A DNA stretch of 62,620 nt from Bacilli bacterium (GTDB lineage Bacteria; Bacillota_I; Bacilli_A; RF39; UBA660), in assembly GCA_022791775.1 (NCBI GenBank), contig JAAVZT010000013.1, positions 1 to 62,620 on the forward strand, in the 5' to 3' direction. The notes below the pieces were generated by a model. It ran no database searches and was not told where the DNA came from. It saw only the letters and a program-made list of their open reading frames with translations. Shown in pieces: positions 24,631-33,878 of the stretch (positions are counted from its first letter, which is position 1; every line of letters starts with the position of its first letter). Both the position numbers and the translations under genes were made by a program.

Positions 24631-26109
24631 ATGGAAAAAGTTGATTTGCTAGAGAGTATTGCCAAACGAGGAAATGGAGAAATCTATCTAGGAGTAGTAG
24701 GAGCAGTAAGAACCGGTAAAAGTACTTTTATTAAACGGTTTATTGAAAATTTAGTGGTACCAAATATCCATGATGAAATAGAGCGAAAGCGTTGTTTGGA
24801 TGAAATTCCTCAAAGTGCTCAAGGAAAAACTATTATGACTACAGAGCCAAAGTTTGTTCCATCGTCAGGAGCTAAAATTGAAGTAGAGAATTTTAGTGCT
24901 GAAATTAAATTGGTAGATTGTGTTGGATATGTTATTCCAAATAGTAATGGGTATGAAGATCAAGATGGAAATCCTAGAATGGTAAAGACACCTTGGTTTA
25001 ATGAATCTGTTCCTTTTGTAGAAGCTGCAGAAATTGGGACTGAAAAAGTGATTCGTGATCATTCTACGATCGGAATTGTCGTAACTACGGATGGATCTTT
25101 TGGAGAATTAAAACGTCCAGATTATTTAGAAGCTGAAGAAAAAGTTATAACTGAACTAAAAAGTATTGGGAAACCTTTTATAGTTGTTTTAAATACATCT
25201 AAACCGAATAGTATGGAAGCTAAAAATTTGGCAGATGAGTTAAGAGGAAATTATGAAGTTCCTGTTATGCCAATTAGTGTGGAAGAAATGACTGAAAATG
25301 ATATAATGGATATTTTGAAGCAAGCTTTATATGAATTTCCAATATTAAATATTGAAGTAAATATTCCAGAGTGGGTCCATGTTCTTCAAAATACAAATGA
25401 AATTAAAAAGCATTATTTAGAAAAAATAAGAGAAAGTGTTGTTGAAGTACAAAAAGTAAGAGATGTCGAAACCATAATGGAGCATTTTAAAGATAGTGAA
25501 TTTATTTCGAATGCTTATATTGGTAATTTAGATGCTGCAACTGGATGTGTTACAATTAATTTAGAAAGTAGTGATGAGTTATATCAAAGTGTGCTTACAA
25601 GCATGATGGGAGAAAGTGTTACGACAAAAGCAGGATTATTAAAAATATTTGCGACCTATAGTGAAGGAAGAGAAGAATTAGAAAGTATTAAACAGGCTAT
25701 TAAAATGAGTAAAAGTACAGGTTATGGTATAGTTTATCCTACTTTAAAGGATATGAAATTACAAACACCAGAAATTATTAAACAGGGAAATCGTTATGGA
25801 GTAAAATTGAAAGCGGTTGCAAGTAGTATTCATTTAATGCGTGTCGATGTAGAAAGTACATTTGAACCAATTATTGGAAGTGAAATTCAAAGTAAAGAGT
25901 TAATTAATTATTTAATGAAGGATTATGAAACAGATCCTGCTAGTATATGGAAAAGTGAAATATTTGGACGAAGTTTAGATGTCATTGTAAAAGAAGGGAT
26001 TCAGGCGAAGCTTTCTATCATGCCTGAAAATACACGATATAAATTAAGTCAAACTGTAACGAAGATTGTCAATAAAGGGTCAAGTAATTTAATTGCAATT
26101 GTACTTTAA
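24631..26109 (+). CDS. spoIVA: Stage IV sporulation protein A, coat-base ATPase
   Basis: The 492-residue protein is full length. The N-terminal P-loop ATPase domain has GAVRTGKST (residues 24-32) and VDCVGY; the middle and C-terminal regions match SpoIVA (STIGIVVTTDGSF, PTLKDMKLQTPEI). SpoIVA polymerises on the outer forespore membrane using ATP and is the platform for CotE, also in this window. GAGGTAAG precedes the ATG. The upstream region has CATAAT at 24598-24603, a weak sigma-E -10 candidate. Confidence 0.96.
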   Translation: MEKVDLLESIAKRGNGEIYLGVVGAVRTGKSTFIKRFIENLVVPNIHDEIERKRCLDEIPQSAQGKTIMTTEPKFVPSSGAKIEVENFSAEIKLVDCVGYVIPNSNGYEDQDGNPRMVKTPWFNESVPFVEAAEIGTEKVIRDHSTIGIVVTTDGSFGELKRPDYLEAEEKVITELKSIGKPFIVVLNTSKPNSMEAKNLADELRGNYEVPVMPISVEEMTENDIMDILKQALYEFPILNIEVNIPEWVHVLQNTNEIKKHYLEKIRESVVEVQKVRDVETIMEHFKDSEFISNAYIGNLDAATGCVTINLESSDELYQSVLTSMMGESVTTKAGLLKIFATYSEGREELESIKQAIKMSKSTGYGIVYPTLKDMKLQTPEIIKQGNRYGVKLKAVASSIHLMRVDVESTFEPIIGSEIQSKELINYLMKDYETDPASIWKSEIFGRSLDVIVKEGIQAKLSIMPENTRYKLSQTVTKIVNKGSSNLIAIVL

Positions 26110-26140
26110 GGTAAAAACTTTGTATTTTTATTGATTTTTC

Positions 26141-26215
26141 TTGACTTTCCAAGCTATTATTTGCTAACCTTAATACGTAAGGGTAAGCCCTTATAGGAAT
26201 GGGAGGTCGACGTAT
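26141..26215 (+). promoter_or_regulatory. HU promoter and structured leader
   Basis: TTGACT (26141-26146), 18-nt spacer, TGC-TAACCT (-10 at 26165-26170). The leader contains an inverted repeat ATACGT (26173-26178)/ACGTAT (26210-26215) that ends right at the ATG. It encloses a small hairpin TAAGGG/CCCTTA (26178-26193) and the GGGAGG ribosome-binding site. Confidence 0.5.
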
Positions 26216-26488
26216 ATGTCAAAAACAGAATTAATCGAATTTATTGCAGATAAAGCTGAAATGTCAAAAGCTGAAGCTGGTCGTGCGTTAGATGCAGTAT
26301 TAGAAGGAATTACAGAAGGATTAAAAAAAGAAGGAGAAGTTACTTTAGTTGGATTTGGTAAATTCAGTGCAAAGACTCGTGCTGCACGTGATGGAATCAA
26401 CCCTTCAACAAAAGAACCAATTAAAATTCCTGCTAAAACTGTAGCTACATTTAAAGCTGGAAGTAAATTAAAAGACGCTATTAAGTAA
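26216..26488 (+). CDS. hup: HU-family DNA-binding protein
   Basis: A 90-residue HU protein with the characteristic GFGKFSAKTRAARDGINPST arm and PAKTVATFKAGSKLK end. It bends DNA and compacts the nucleoid. Monocistronic, with a promoter and a terminator of its own. Codon use is that of a highly expressed gene. Confidence 0.96.
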   Translation: MSKTELIEFIADKAEMSKAEAGRALDAVLEGITEGLKKEGEVTLVGFGKFSAKTRAARDGINPSTKEPIKIPAKTVATFKAGSKLKDAIK

Positions 26489-26502
26489 TAAATGAAATGA
26501 AT

Positions 26503-26527
26503 AAAAGACTACCTTGGGGGTAGTTTT
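26503..26527 (+). terminator. Terminator of the HU gene
   Basis: AAAGACTACC pairs with GGTAGTTTTT (one G-T) around TTGGG, then more T. Confidence 0.85.
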
Positions 26528-26613
26528 TGTTTTTGAGAGTAAAGTTTTCTTGTTTTATTTGACTATATTTTTAAATTAATAGTATACTTAAGTAGAGAGT
26601 TAGGTGTATTAAA

Positions 26614-27405
26614 ATGAAGCAACGTCTTTTTAGTGCTTTGGGTATGATTCTACTTGCAATTCCTCTGATTATTTTGGGGAATGCTTATTTTACTCTAGGG
26701 ATATTGCTTGTAGGAATATTAGGTCTTCATGAGCTTTTTCAAATAAATCCAAAATTGGAAAAAGTTCCTTTCTTGATTCGCATCTTATATTATTTTGCTT
26801 TTTTCATGATTGTTCTTTTGAAAGGAGAATATTCAAGCTTTTTTGGGCTAGACTATAAATTATTAGGGTTTTTCTTTCTTTTATTTGGTATTTTTAGTTT
26901 GATTTATCCAAAAGAAGAGTTTAAGACTACTGATGTATTTTATTTTTTAGGATTCTGTTTATTTTTGGGACTTGCATGTCGTAGTGTTATTTTTATTCGT
27001 AGTAGAGGTTTGTTCTTTTTTCTTTATTTTGTAATGACTTCTATTTTGACCGATACTTTTGCTTTTGTATTTGGCACGTTAATTGGGGTTCATAAAATGG
27101 CACCTAATATTAGCCCTAAAAAAACTTGGGAAGGAACTATTATGGGAGTAATTAGTGCCACGATTTTAGATAGTGCTTTTTATTTTTCCTTTGTTTCTCG
27201 AATGAATGTTGGTTTACTTCTTTTACTCACTTTTTTACTTTCAAGTATCAGTGTATTAGGAGATTTATTTTTTAGTAAGATAAAACGCGAACATCATGTG
27301 AAAGATTTTTCCAATTTAATTCCAGGTCATGGAGGAATATTAGATCGTTTTGATAGTGTCATTTTTGCAGCTCTTGCGTTTTGGATTATGGTTTCATATT
27401 TTTAA
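26614..27405 (+). CDS. cdsA: Phosphatidate cytidylyltransferase CdsA
   Basis: The 263-residue polytopic membrane protein ends with the CDP-alcohol synthase signature: SPKKTWEGTIMGVISA, then SVLGDLFFSKIKREHHVKDF and PGHGGILDRFDS. It makes CDP-diacylglycerol from phosphatidic acid and CTP. It lies 12 bp before rseP, the conserved cdsA-rseP pair. Confidence 0.96.
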   Translation: MKQRLFSALGMILLAIPLIILGNAYFTLGILLVGILGLHELFQINPKLEKVPFLIRILYYFAFFMIVLLKGEYSSFFGLDYKLLGFFFLLFGIFSLIYPKEEFKTTDVFYFLGFCLFLGLACRSVIFIRSRGLFFFLYFVMTSILTDTFAFVFGTLIGVHKMAPNISPKKTWEGTIMGVISATILDSAFYFSFVSRMNVGLLLLLTFLLSSISVLGDLFFSKIKREHHVKDFSNLIPGHGGILDRFDSVIFAALAFWIMVSYF

Positions 27406-27417
27406 GGAGGAATAGTT

Positions 27418-28461
27418 ATGTGGTTTATTACTTTATTATTATTAATTTTTATTTTGGGAATTATTATATTAGTTCATGAATTTGGTCATTTTATTACGGC
27501 GAAAAAATCAGGAGTTCATATTTATGAATTTTCGATCGGTATGGGTCCAGTAATACGTACCCATAAAGGGAAAGATGGAATAGATTATAATATTCGAGCT
27601 TTTCCGATTGGGGGATTCGTTGCTATGGCTGGAGAAGTGTATGAAGATGATGGTAAGATATCACCAAATAAATTTTTATGCAATAAGCCTTGGTATCAGC
27701 GAATTATGATATTGGGAGCAGGAGTATTTAATAATTTTGTTATGGCGTTTGTCTTTTTGTTCTTTATTGCGATGATTTGGGGAACGACACCAATTTTGCC
27801 GAAAGTTGGCATGGTTCAAGAAAATTCAGCTGCCGAGGAAGCTGGGCTTTTGACAAACGATGAAATTATTCAAATTAACGGCCATAAAGTAACTTCTTGG
27901 GATGTAGCTCAGATTTATCTCTATTATAAAAATGATCTAGGAATATATGATTTTAAAGTATTACGTGATGGAAAAGAAGTGAATTTAGAGATAACGCCTA
28001 AAACGGTTGTAGAAGATGATACAGAACGGAAAGTATTTGGCTTTCAAATTGCTTCGGATTCTTCGAAAGGAATTTTGACCAGTCTAAAATATGCTTGGCA
28101 GAAATTTTGGACAATTGTTCATAGCATGGTTTTGACGTTATCTGGATTATTTACAGGAAATTTATCTATTAAGGCGTTGTCAGGTCCAGTAGGTATGTAT
28201 CAAGTGGTAGGCGAAAGCATTCAACATGGAATAAGTCAAATTATGTATTTAATAGCTTTGTTGAGTATTAATGTTGGCTTTTTAAATATTTTACCTTTTC
28301 CTGCATTTGATGGTGGAAGAATTTTCTTTATGATCATTGAGAAAATAAAAGGTAGTAAGATTAATTCAAAATTAGAAAATACTATGAATAATGTGGGATT
28401 TATTTTGCTTATGTTATTAATGATTTATATTACATTTCAAGATATTTTGAATTTATTTTGA
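27418..28461 (+). CDS. rseP: RseP/RasP site-2 zinc protease (M50)
   Basis: The 347-residue membrane protein has HEFGH in the first membrane segment (residues about 20-24), one PDZ domain (about 125-195, VQENSAAEEAGLLTNDEI) and the C-terminal PAFDGGRIFF zinc ligand motif. RasP-type proteases cut membrane proteins such as anti-sigma factors and leftover signal peptides. It has a single PDZ, as usual in Bacilli. proS, which often follows, is absent. Confidence 0.95.
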   Translation: MWFITLLLLIFILGIIILVHEFGHFITAKKSGVHIYEFSIGMGPVIRTHKGKDGIDYNIRAFPIGGFVAMAGEVYEDDGKISPNKFLCNKPWYQRIMILGAGVFNNFVMAFVFLFFIAMIWGTTPILPKVGMVQENSAAEEAGLLTNDEIIQINGHKVTSWDVAQIYLYYKNDLGIYDFKVLRDGKEVNLEITPKTVVEDDTERKVFGFQIASDSSKGILTSLKYAWQKFWTIVHSMVLTLSGLFTGNLSIKALSGPVGMYQVVGESIQHGISQIMYLIALLSINVGFLNILPFPAFDGGRIFFMIIEKIKGSKINSKLENTMNNVGFILLMLLMIYITFQDILNLF

Positions 28462-28465
28462 CTCG

Positions 28466-28491
28466 AGAAGAATTTTATTTCTTCTTTTTTT
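28466..28491 (+). terminator. Terminator after rseP
   Basis: AGAAGAA/TTCTTCT with a 6-nt loop, then T-run. Confidence 0.8.
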
Positions 28492-28557
28492 ATAATTATT
28501 TGACAATTTATTTTTTTGTGTTATAATATGCTCTAATTAAAAAGGGGGAGGAATTTT

Positions 28558-29376
28558 ATGGAGCATAATATAGAAAAAGAAAATGAATTAAAACCAAGTA
28601 CTCATATGTCTGTGGAACGATTTTATCAAAGAGGTTTACCTCGACAATATAAATCGATTTATCAATTTTGTGTTCATAATCGAATTATCTATGATTCATT
28701 TTTGAACTTTTTAGAAAAGTACAATACTTATTCTATTGCTGAGGTCTATAAAATTTATTTGAAATTGTTTGATTTTGAGCATTTAAGTGTTAGAAAAGCA
28801 GTGTATGGAATTTCATTAGATGCGATTTGTGTAAAGTATCAACTAAATAAAAAGGTAGTTTCTTCTAAAATAGGCGAGGGATTATCTTTATTAGAAGCTT
28901 TAGATTATGGTCTTCTAAAGACGCCGATCATTCCAAATGCAGTTGCTAAAAAAATAATGGAAATTGCTCCACAAATAAAAGCTGTAAGTACAGAATCTCA
29001 AATGGAGTCGTTAAGAAAGTTTTATTGTTTGGATTCTTTGACTTATCGTTATGTGCTTTTTTATGCAAAACGTTATCATGAAATTGAAAAAGCTATCAAA
29101 GTTTATGAAAATGTTTATTTGCTAGAATTTGGTTGGGAAGAGCAATATGGAGAAGAGATTCAACATTTGCATGCTAGTTCGAAAAATTTCGCGAAAGACT
29201 ATCAAAAGTTACATCGTAGAGCTCAAAAAGAATTATTAGAACAAATGAATTTAACAGAAAGAGAACTTTTAAATTATTATCAAAACTATTATGATTGTTA
29301 TCAAAAAAATGTTCAAAATGATGAAACTTATTGGACGTATTCTCCGATGAAAGCATATTTATCTAGAAAAAAATAG
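28558..29376 (+). CDS. Unknown soluble helical protein (272 aa)
   Basis: I recognise no domain. It is nearly all helical and rich in Tyr, Lys and Glu. Two short segments look like helix-turn-helix or helical repeats: AVYGISLDAICVKYQLNKKV (about 81-100) and SQMESLRKFYCLDSLTYRYV (about 147-166). The C-terminal 70 residues are a charged helix with many Tyr. The ribosome-binding site GGGGGAGG is strong and a TATAAT lies at about 28523. It forms its own unit with a terminator. Confidence 0.78.
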   Translation: MEHNIEKENELKPSTHMSVERFYQRGLPRQYKSIYQFCVHNRIIYDSFLNFLEKYNTYSIAEVYKIYLKLFDFEHLSVRKAVYGISLDAICVKYQLNKKVVSSKIGEGLSLLEALDYGLLKTPIIPNAVAKKIMEIAPQIKAVSTESQMESLRKFYCLDSLTYRYVLFYAKRYHEIEKAIKVYENVYLLEFGWEEQYGEEIQHLHASSKNFAKDYQKLHRRAQKELLEQMNLTERELLNYYQNYYDCYQKNVQNDETYWTYSPMKAYLSRKK

Positions 29377-29401
29377 GAATAATCAAATTATTCTTTTTTT
29401 A
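29377..29401 (+). terminator. Terminator of the 272-aa gene
   Basis: GAATAAT/ATTATTC with a 3-nt loop, then eight T. Confidence 0.85.
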
Positions 29402-29445
29402 TTATTTTTGGTGCTTTTCTATTATTTATGATATAATATAATTAT

Positions 29446-29522
29446 GTTCGAGTAGCTCAGTTGGATAGAGCGTTTGCCTCCGGAGCAAAAGGTCATGGGT
29501 TCAACTCCCTTCTCGAACACCA
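29446..29522 (+). tRNA. tRNA-Arg (anticodon CCG), CCA encoded
   Basis: Acceptor GTTCGAG/CTCGAAC, D stem GCTC/GAGC, anticodon stem TTTGC/GCAAA with loop CTCCGGA (anticodon CCG at 29480-29482), T loop TTCAACT, CCA at 29520-29522. The T stem (ATGGG/CCCTT) has one T-T mismatch. TATAAT lies at about 29432. Confidence 0.95.
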
Positions 29523-29558
29523 AATTAATAGGAAACTCAAATTTGCGAGTAACAATAG

Positions 29559-29587
29559 AAAATTCTAATATTATTTAGAATTTTTTT
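29559..29587 (+). terminator. Terminator after tRNA-Arg
   Basis: 10-bp stem AAAATTCTAA/TTAGAATTTT, loop TATTAT, T-run to 29587. Confidence 0.85.
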
Positions 29588-29596
29588 ATTAATCTT

Positions 29597-30120
29597 TAAG
29601 GATGTTATCTACGGCAGCAGATAATCAAAAAATCGCTCAAATATCGAGTGGTATTAAAATGTTTAGAGAAATATGACATCTCGCATGCTATAATATGTCG
29701 CTGTTCAAGCCCATATTAAGTAGGAAAAAAGCATATACAAAATATATGTGCAAGTATCATATTGTTTTCATTCCAAAATTTAGAAGAAAAGCAATTTATA
29801 ATAAATTAAGAGAAGATATTCAAAAATACATAAAATATTTATGTAAGTGGAAAGGTGTAGAAATAATAGAAGAACATATTATGTATATCTACCATTAGAA
29901 ATACTTCCTAAAATGAATGTGTTAAATTTGGAAGTAGAAATTTTGGGGCCACAAGATATATATAAGTGTTGTAGACTTAAAAGAAGTAATAAGTTAATGA
30001 TGAAAGAATATAAACCTAAACATAACTTAGGGATTGAACAAAGTAAAAGCCAGTCTTCATTTGGGAACTGGCTAATATTTCAGTCTTATAATCTGTATAA
30101 AAAACAGGCTTTCTAGACAT
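29597..30120 (+). mobile_element. Degenerate IS200/IS605-type insertion sequence
   Basis: A broken TnpA gene is bordered by subterminal hairpins as expected for single-strand transposing IS200 elements. Near the left end are TTATCT/AGATAA (29607-29626) and CGCTC/GAGTG (29632-29650). Near the right end is AGCCAGT/ACTGGCT (30048-30073). Exact ends are not certain because this family has no terminal inverted repeats. It inserted just after tRNA-Arg and its terminator. Confidence 0.65.
29695..30020 (+). pseudogene. IS200-family TnpA transposase, frameshifted
   Basis: The first 67 codons (KYHIVFIPKFRRKAIYNKLR, then CKWKGVEIIEEHIM) match the start of IS200 TnpA. The frame is lost just before the HUH (HxH) motif. 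Downstream fragments such as SRNFGATRYI and CCRLKRSN in other frames recall the tail (NRKFWARGYYV). The catalytic HUH and probably part of the middle are deleted, so it is inactive. Confidence 0.8.
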
Positions 30121-30227
30121 GATTAGTTATTTTATATTTGGAAATATTTTAAAATATGTTACATTAATGTTATAAAATAAAAAGTAGATGATATATGTAA
30201 TTTTGATAAATGAAATGAGATTTTAAA

Positions 30228-30668
30228 ATGAATGTAGAATTTAAGGTAGCGGAAGCGAAAGATATTGAAGGTATTATTCGGTTGTGTAACCAATGTTTTG
30301 ATGAAGATACTTCGTTATCTTATGCTAGGAAAGTTTTTGAAGAAAATCAACATGACCCTAATCAAATTTATTTAATTGGAATTATGAATGAGGAAATTGT
30401 TGCTCATGCAAAAGTAAATGTAATTCCCACTATTTATGAAGATATGAATACGTATGCTATTTTAAATCATGTTTGTGTGCGTTCTGATTTACGGCGTGGA
30501 CATATTGGGACAAAATTAATGGATGCATGTTTTAAAGTTGCAAAGGAACATCATTGTAAATGTGTGGAATTGTGGTCTAAAAATTTTCGAGTGGCCGCAC
30601 ATAGTCTTTATCATAAATATGGTTTTGAGGTAGTGGATGCTAAGTTTTTTTCTAAAGATGTGAAATAG
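30228..30668 (+). CDS. GNAT-family N-acetyltransferase
   Basis: The 146-residue protein shows the GNAT fold: LNHVCVRSDLRRGHIGTKLM (the acetyl-CoA R/Q-x-x-G-x-G/A loop appears as RRGHIG), then AAHSLYHKYGFEVV at the end. The substrate is unknown. The next gene begins 8 bp after its stop, so the two are probably one operon. Confidence 0.88.
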   Translation: MNVEFKVAEAKDIEGIIRLCNQCFDEDTSLSYARKVFEENQHDPNQIYLIGIMNEEIVAHAKVNVIPTIYEDMNTYAILNHVCVRSDLRRGHIGTKLMDACFKVAKEHHCKCVELWSKNFRVAAHSLYHKYGFEVVDAKFFSKDVK

Positions 30669-30676
30669 AGGATTTT

Positions 30677-31858
30677 ATGGAAATAAGTAATGTTTACATA
30701 GGTGGCTGGTTTCAACGAACCATGTTACAATTGTCGGAAATTTATGATTTTTTAAGAGAATGTAAAACTGAGTTAAAATTAGATCAGGAGAAGTTGCAAG
30801 AGCATCGTAAAAATTTAGAATTCGGAAATATTGAATACGGGGTTGCTGGGGAAGAATTTTTAACTTTTTCAACAGCATGTGGAATTCAAGTGAAAATTTT
30901 TGAAGATGGATTAATTGTGTTGAATAATCAAAATGTATCTGAAAATACTTTGTTTGCTGATATAGATAAAGTTCAAGATTATTATGAAAATAAATTGTCT
31001 CCGGCTTTGAATTATCTTTTTAGTTTGGGTGCTCCAGTTCCAAAAGAATTGGCGAGTATTGAAAGTGTTTATCCATATTTTATTGTTTGTGATAATTCTT
31101 CTCAAGAGCAAATTCATGAAATGTTGGTAAAAACAGAAAAGCAAAAATATTTTGAATTTAAAAATGATAAATACAGTGTGATACGAGGAGATAAGTATTA
31201 TTTTATAAATAATAAGTCTAAGTCGAATGATGAAATAGAACGATATATTGAAGAGCAGGTTTTTATTCGAGAATTTAAGGGGCAATTGCATCGTTATTTA
31301 AATATGCATCGAATTATTTGGGAAAAAATTGATGAAGTAAAAAGTCACATAAAAGTAAAAGGTTCTGAGATTGTGAAGTTTACTACAAAATTAGAGGGTT
31401 ATGCAAAAACCATTAATTTGATTGATGGAAGAATTAAACAGATGAGTACTTATATTTCAACTCGTGAAAAGATTGCGAAAAGTGATCAAGAATTAGCAGA
31501 GTTTTTAGAAATATCTGGTTATCGATATGAAACGTTACGAGACACGTTACAATATATTCAGTATTTATGGTCTATGACACAAAATTATGTATCTGCAGCT
31601 CAAAAGCAGTTCTCATCTTTAAAAGCAGATGTTACAAGTAAATCGGTAAATAGTTTAACCATTGTTACTTCTATGAGTGCTGGGGCAGCTATTCTAGGTT
31701 TATTTCAAAAATCCAAGCCAACTTTTTCGATGTTTGGAATCCTTTATTTCTTTTTATTGGCTTTTATTGGTTACGGGTCTCAAAAGTTATTAGGCTATAT
31801 TTCCAATCGTCAAAAATATGATGTGACCGATATAGATTATGAAAAAGATATCAAATAA
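30677..31858 (+). CDS. Unknown membrane protein with C-terminal hairpin of two TM helices (393 aa)
   Basis: No family is recognised with confidence. Residues 1-200 are a mixed alpha/beta cytoplasmic part; residues about 205-320 are long charged helices; two hydrophobic segments follow (about 322-342 and 349-369) with a short polar tail. That layout, long helices leading into two closely spaced C-terminal TM segments, is like CorA-type channels or Rmd1-type proteins, but the GMN motif of CorA is missing. It follows a GNAT gene by 8 bp and ends in a terminator that overlaps its stop. Confidence 0.72.
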   Translation: MEISNVYIGGWFQRTMLQLSEIYDFLRECKTELKLDQEKLQEHRKNLEFGNIEYGVAGEEFLTFSTACGIQVKIFEDGLIVLNNQNVSENTLFADIDKVQDYYENKLSPALNYLFSLGAPVPKELASIESVYPYFIVCDNSSQEQIHEMLVKTEKQKYFEFKNDKYSVIRGDKYYFINNKSKSNDEIERYIEEQVFIREFKGQLHRYLNMHRIIWEKIDEVKSHIKVKGSEIVKFTTKLEGYAKTINLIDGRIKQMSTYISTREKIAKSDQELAEFLEISGYRYETLRDTLQYIQYLWSMTQNYVSAAQKQFSSLKADVTSKSVNSLTIVTSMSAGAAILGLFQKSKPTFSMFGILYFFLLAFIGYGSQKLLGYISNRQKYDVTDIDYEKDIK

Positions 31859-31873
31859 TTTGATTCTTTTTTT
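31850..31873 (+). terminator. Terminator of the GNAT-membrane protein unit
   Basis: ATCAAA/TTTGAT with a 3-nt loop, then TC and a T-run. Confidence 0.75.
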
Positions 31874-31973
31874 GTTATCTTTTCTAGAAATATAACAAAA
31901 TAATATGTAAATTTAGGATAGGAAAAATATGGTAATTTTGTTATAATAAAAAATATAAGTGGGGGAAATTATT

Positions 31974-33872
31974 TTGTCTAATAAAAATATGATGATTCAG
32001 TTTAAAAAAGATGTTATTGTTTTAAAGGAGATTTTAGGTGCAGATGTTTTTGGAGCATTACTTTTTTTGCGTTATTTTTCTTCTCCATTAGATTTTGTCC
32101 AACTTTCTTTTGATAATATTGATTACGTTGATAAGGATACACCATGGAATTTTGTCGTTCGGTCTTCAAGAGAAGATTTGCCTTTACTTTTTTCAAATTT
32201 TCCTACTTTTTTTAAAGAGCATATAAATTTTGAACAGTATTTTCCTTGGCAACAAATCCAAGAGATAAAAGAAAAAGATTGGAAAGATGGAATCAGTTTT
32301 TTTTCTCATTTTTCGTTTTCTTTTAGTCATTTTTCTCAGTGGTTTTCTATTTTAGAACAAATTTTTTTTTCACGAGTAAGATTAAATGATTCATTTTTAA
32401 AAGGATTTCAAAATATTGATTTAAATGGAAAAGTTATTTCTGATCTCTGTGTTCAGAGTGGTCAAATTCTTTCTCAAATAATAAACAATAAGAAATCTAA
32501 TGTTTATTTGGCGAGCTCTCCAACTTTAATCGGATATGTTTTGAGTGAAATACGGTTTCGTACGATGCAGCAAAATGTAATTTGGAAAAATTTGGAACAA
32601 AATTATGATTCCCTAACTGATAAAGCAGACTTTATTGTATTGAATCCTCCTTTTAATCAAAAAACAGAACATCCGTTTGAAAGAAAAATACGATGGAAAT
32701 ATGGTATTTCGAGTAAAAATGTCAATTTTTTATGGATTCAACATGCTTTGGCTCATTTAAAAGAGAATGGTACCGCAGTCATGATATTACCAAATTCCAC
32801 TTTAACTACTATGATAGATAATGATTATCAAATTCGACGAAATATGATTTTAGATCATCAAGTAGAAGCCATTATTACATTTCCTGCTCATTTGTTTTTA
32901 GGAACTTCAATTCCTTTTTGTCTTTGGATTTTTCATGAGGATGTGAATCGTGAAGAAATTTTAATCATTGATGGAATGAAAGCAAGTACTAAAATTCATA
33001 ATTATTTGGATGCTATTGCGTCATGGATTTGGCAGTATCGTAATCATACCTTAGCTTCTCAGAATGAATTATTTACTGTGGCTAGTTTTATGGATATCGC
33101 TCGTCATGATTTTGTGTTAAGCCCTAATCTATATATGAATCATGCTAAAATAAAGTTAGATTTTTCTAGAAAACAACTTTTTAAAGAACTATTAAAAGAG
33201 GTAAATCGAAAGTATCCTTCTTTTGGAAAGTCGATCCACTGGGATGAGTTATTGGAACAGGTTTATCATTGTAAGTGGAATACTCATTTTTTAATGGATT
33301 ATTATGTTTCATCAGGTGGCATTCTAAAAGAAAAGTATTTTTTTGGAAGTGGTACGCCTTTATTAGATGTGAAAGATGTTGTACATTCTGATTTTCTTGG
33401 TAGCGATTTTTCGAAAAAAGTCCAAACTACAAGGGAAGAAGAGAGGAAATACAATATTTTAAAAGGAGACCTTTTTTTCAATCGAACTAGTGAGAATGTA
33501 AGAGAGCTAGCAATGTGTAGTATCGCACTTTATGATCAAGAAGGTGTTTATAGTAGTTATATTAAACGGTTTCGGCCGATTGAATCTAATTCTTTTGATT
33601 TATATTATTTAAGTGGATTTTTCCGAAGTGCTGTTTATCGAGATGAAATTGAAAAGATCGTTACAGTATATACTACTAGAGTGAGTATGGATCAAAAGAA
33701 ATTTTCTAAGGTTGTTTTGTATGTGCCAGAAAAAGAGATTGAATTAAAAATTGCGGAAGTTATTTGTACTTTGAATCATTATGATTTGAATGCTCATACT
33801 CTTTTAAAGCAGTTTCAAGATCTGTTTATTGAGCAATTTATTACGTATCCAATATGGAATGATAGGAGGTAA
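31974..33872 (+). CDS. N6-adenine DNA methyltransferase (HsdM-like) fused to an HsdS-type recognition domain
   Basis: The 632-residue protein has a helical N-terminal region, a methyltransferase core and a C-terminal TRD-like domain. Motif IV is intact (VLNPPFNQ, near residue 225), followed by NFLWIQHALAHLKENGTAVM and FLGTSIPFCLWIF as in type I HsdM. Motif I (usual DPxCGSGG) reads SDLCVQSGQ, lacking the key Gly, which may weaken SAM binding. From about residue 430 the pattern matches half of an HsdS subunit, with LKGDLFFNRTSENVRE and YLSGFFRSAVYRDEI. The start chosen is TTG 31974 behind GGGGGAA; GTG 31959 overlaps that site. The gene is 6 bp before an HNH nuclease gene, so the two look like one restriction-modification-like operon. 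Confidence 0.82.
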   Translation: MSNKNMMIQFKKDVIVLKEILGADVFGALLFLRYFSSPLDFVQLSFDNIDYVDKDTPWNFVVRSSREDLPLLFSNFPTFFKEHINFEQYFPWQQIQEIKEKDWKDGISFFSHFSFSFSHFSQWFSILEQIFFSRVRLNDSFLKGFQNIDLNGKVISDLCVQSGQILSQIINNKKSNVYLASSPTLIGYVLSEIRFRTMQQNVIWKNLEQNYDSLTDKADFIVLNPPFNQKTEHPFERKIRWKYGISSKNVNFLWIQHALAHLKENGTAVMILPNSTLTTMIDNDYQIRRNMILDHQVEAIITFPAHLFLGTSIPFCLWIFHEDVNREEILIIDGMKASTKIHNYLDAIASWIWQYRNHTLASQNELFTVASFMDIARHDFVLSPNLYMNHAKIKLDFSRKQLFKELLKEVNRKYPSFGKSIHWDELLEQVYHCKWNTHFLMDYYVSSGGILKEKYFFGSGTPLLDVKDVVHSDFLGSDFSKKVQTTREEERKYNILKGDLFFNRTSENVRELAMCSIALYDQEGVYSSYIKRFRPIESNSFDLYYLSGFFRSAVYRDEIEKIVTVYTTRVSMDQKKFSKVVLYVPEKEIELKIAEVICTLNHYDLNAHTLLKQFQDLFIEQFITYPIWNDRR

Positions 33873-33878
33873 TTTGGA

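Noticed and set aside
31974-33872. Calling this a complete type IIG restriction enzyme
   Set aside because: No nuclease motif (such as PD-ExK) is visible in the chain; cutting is more likely from the HNH partner.
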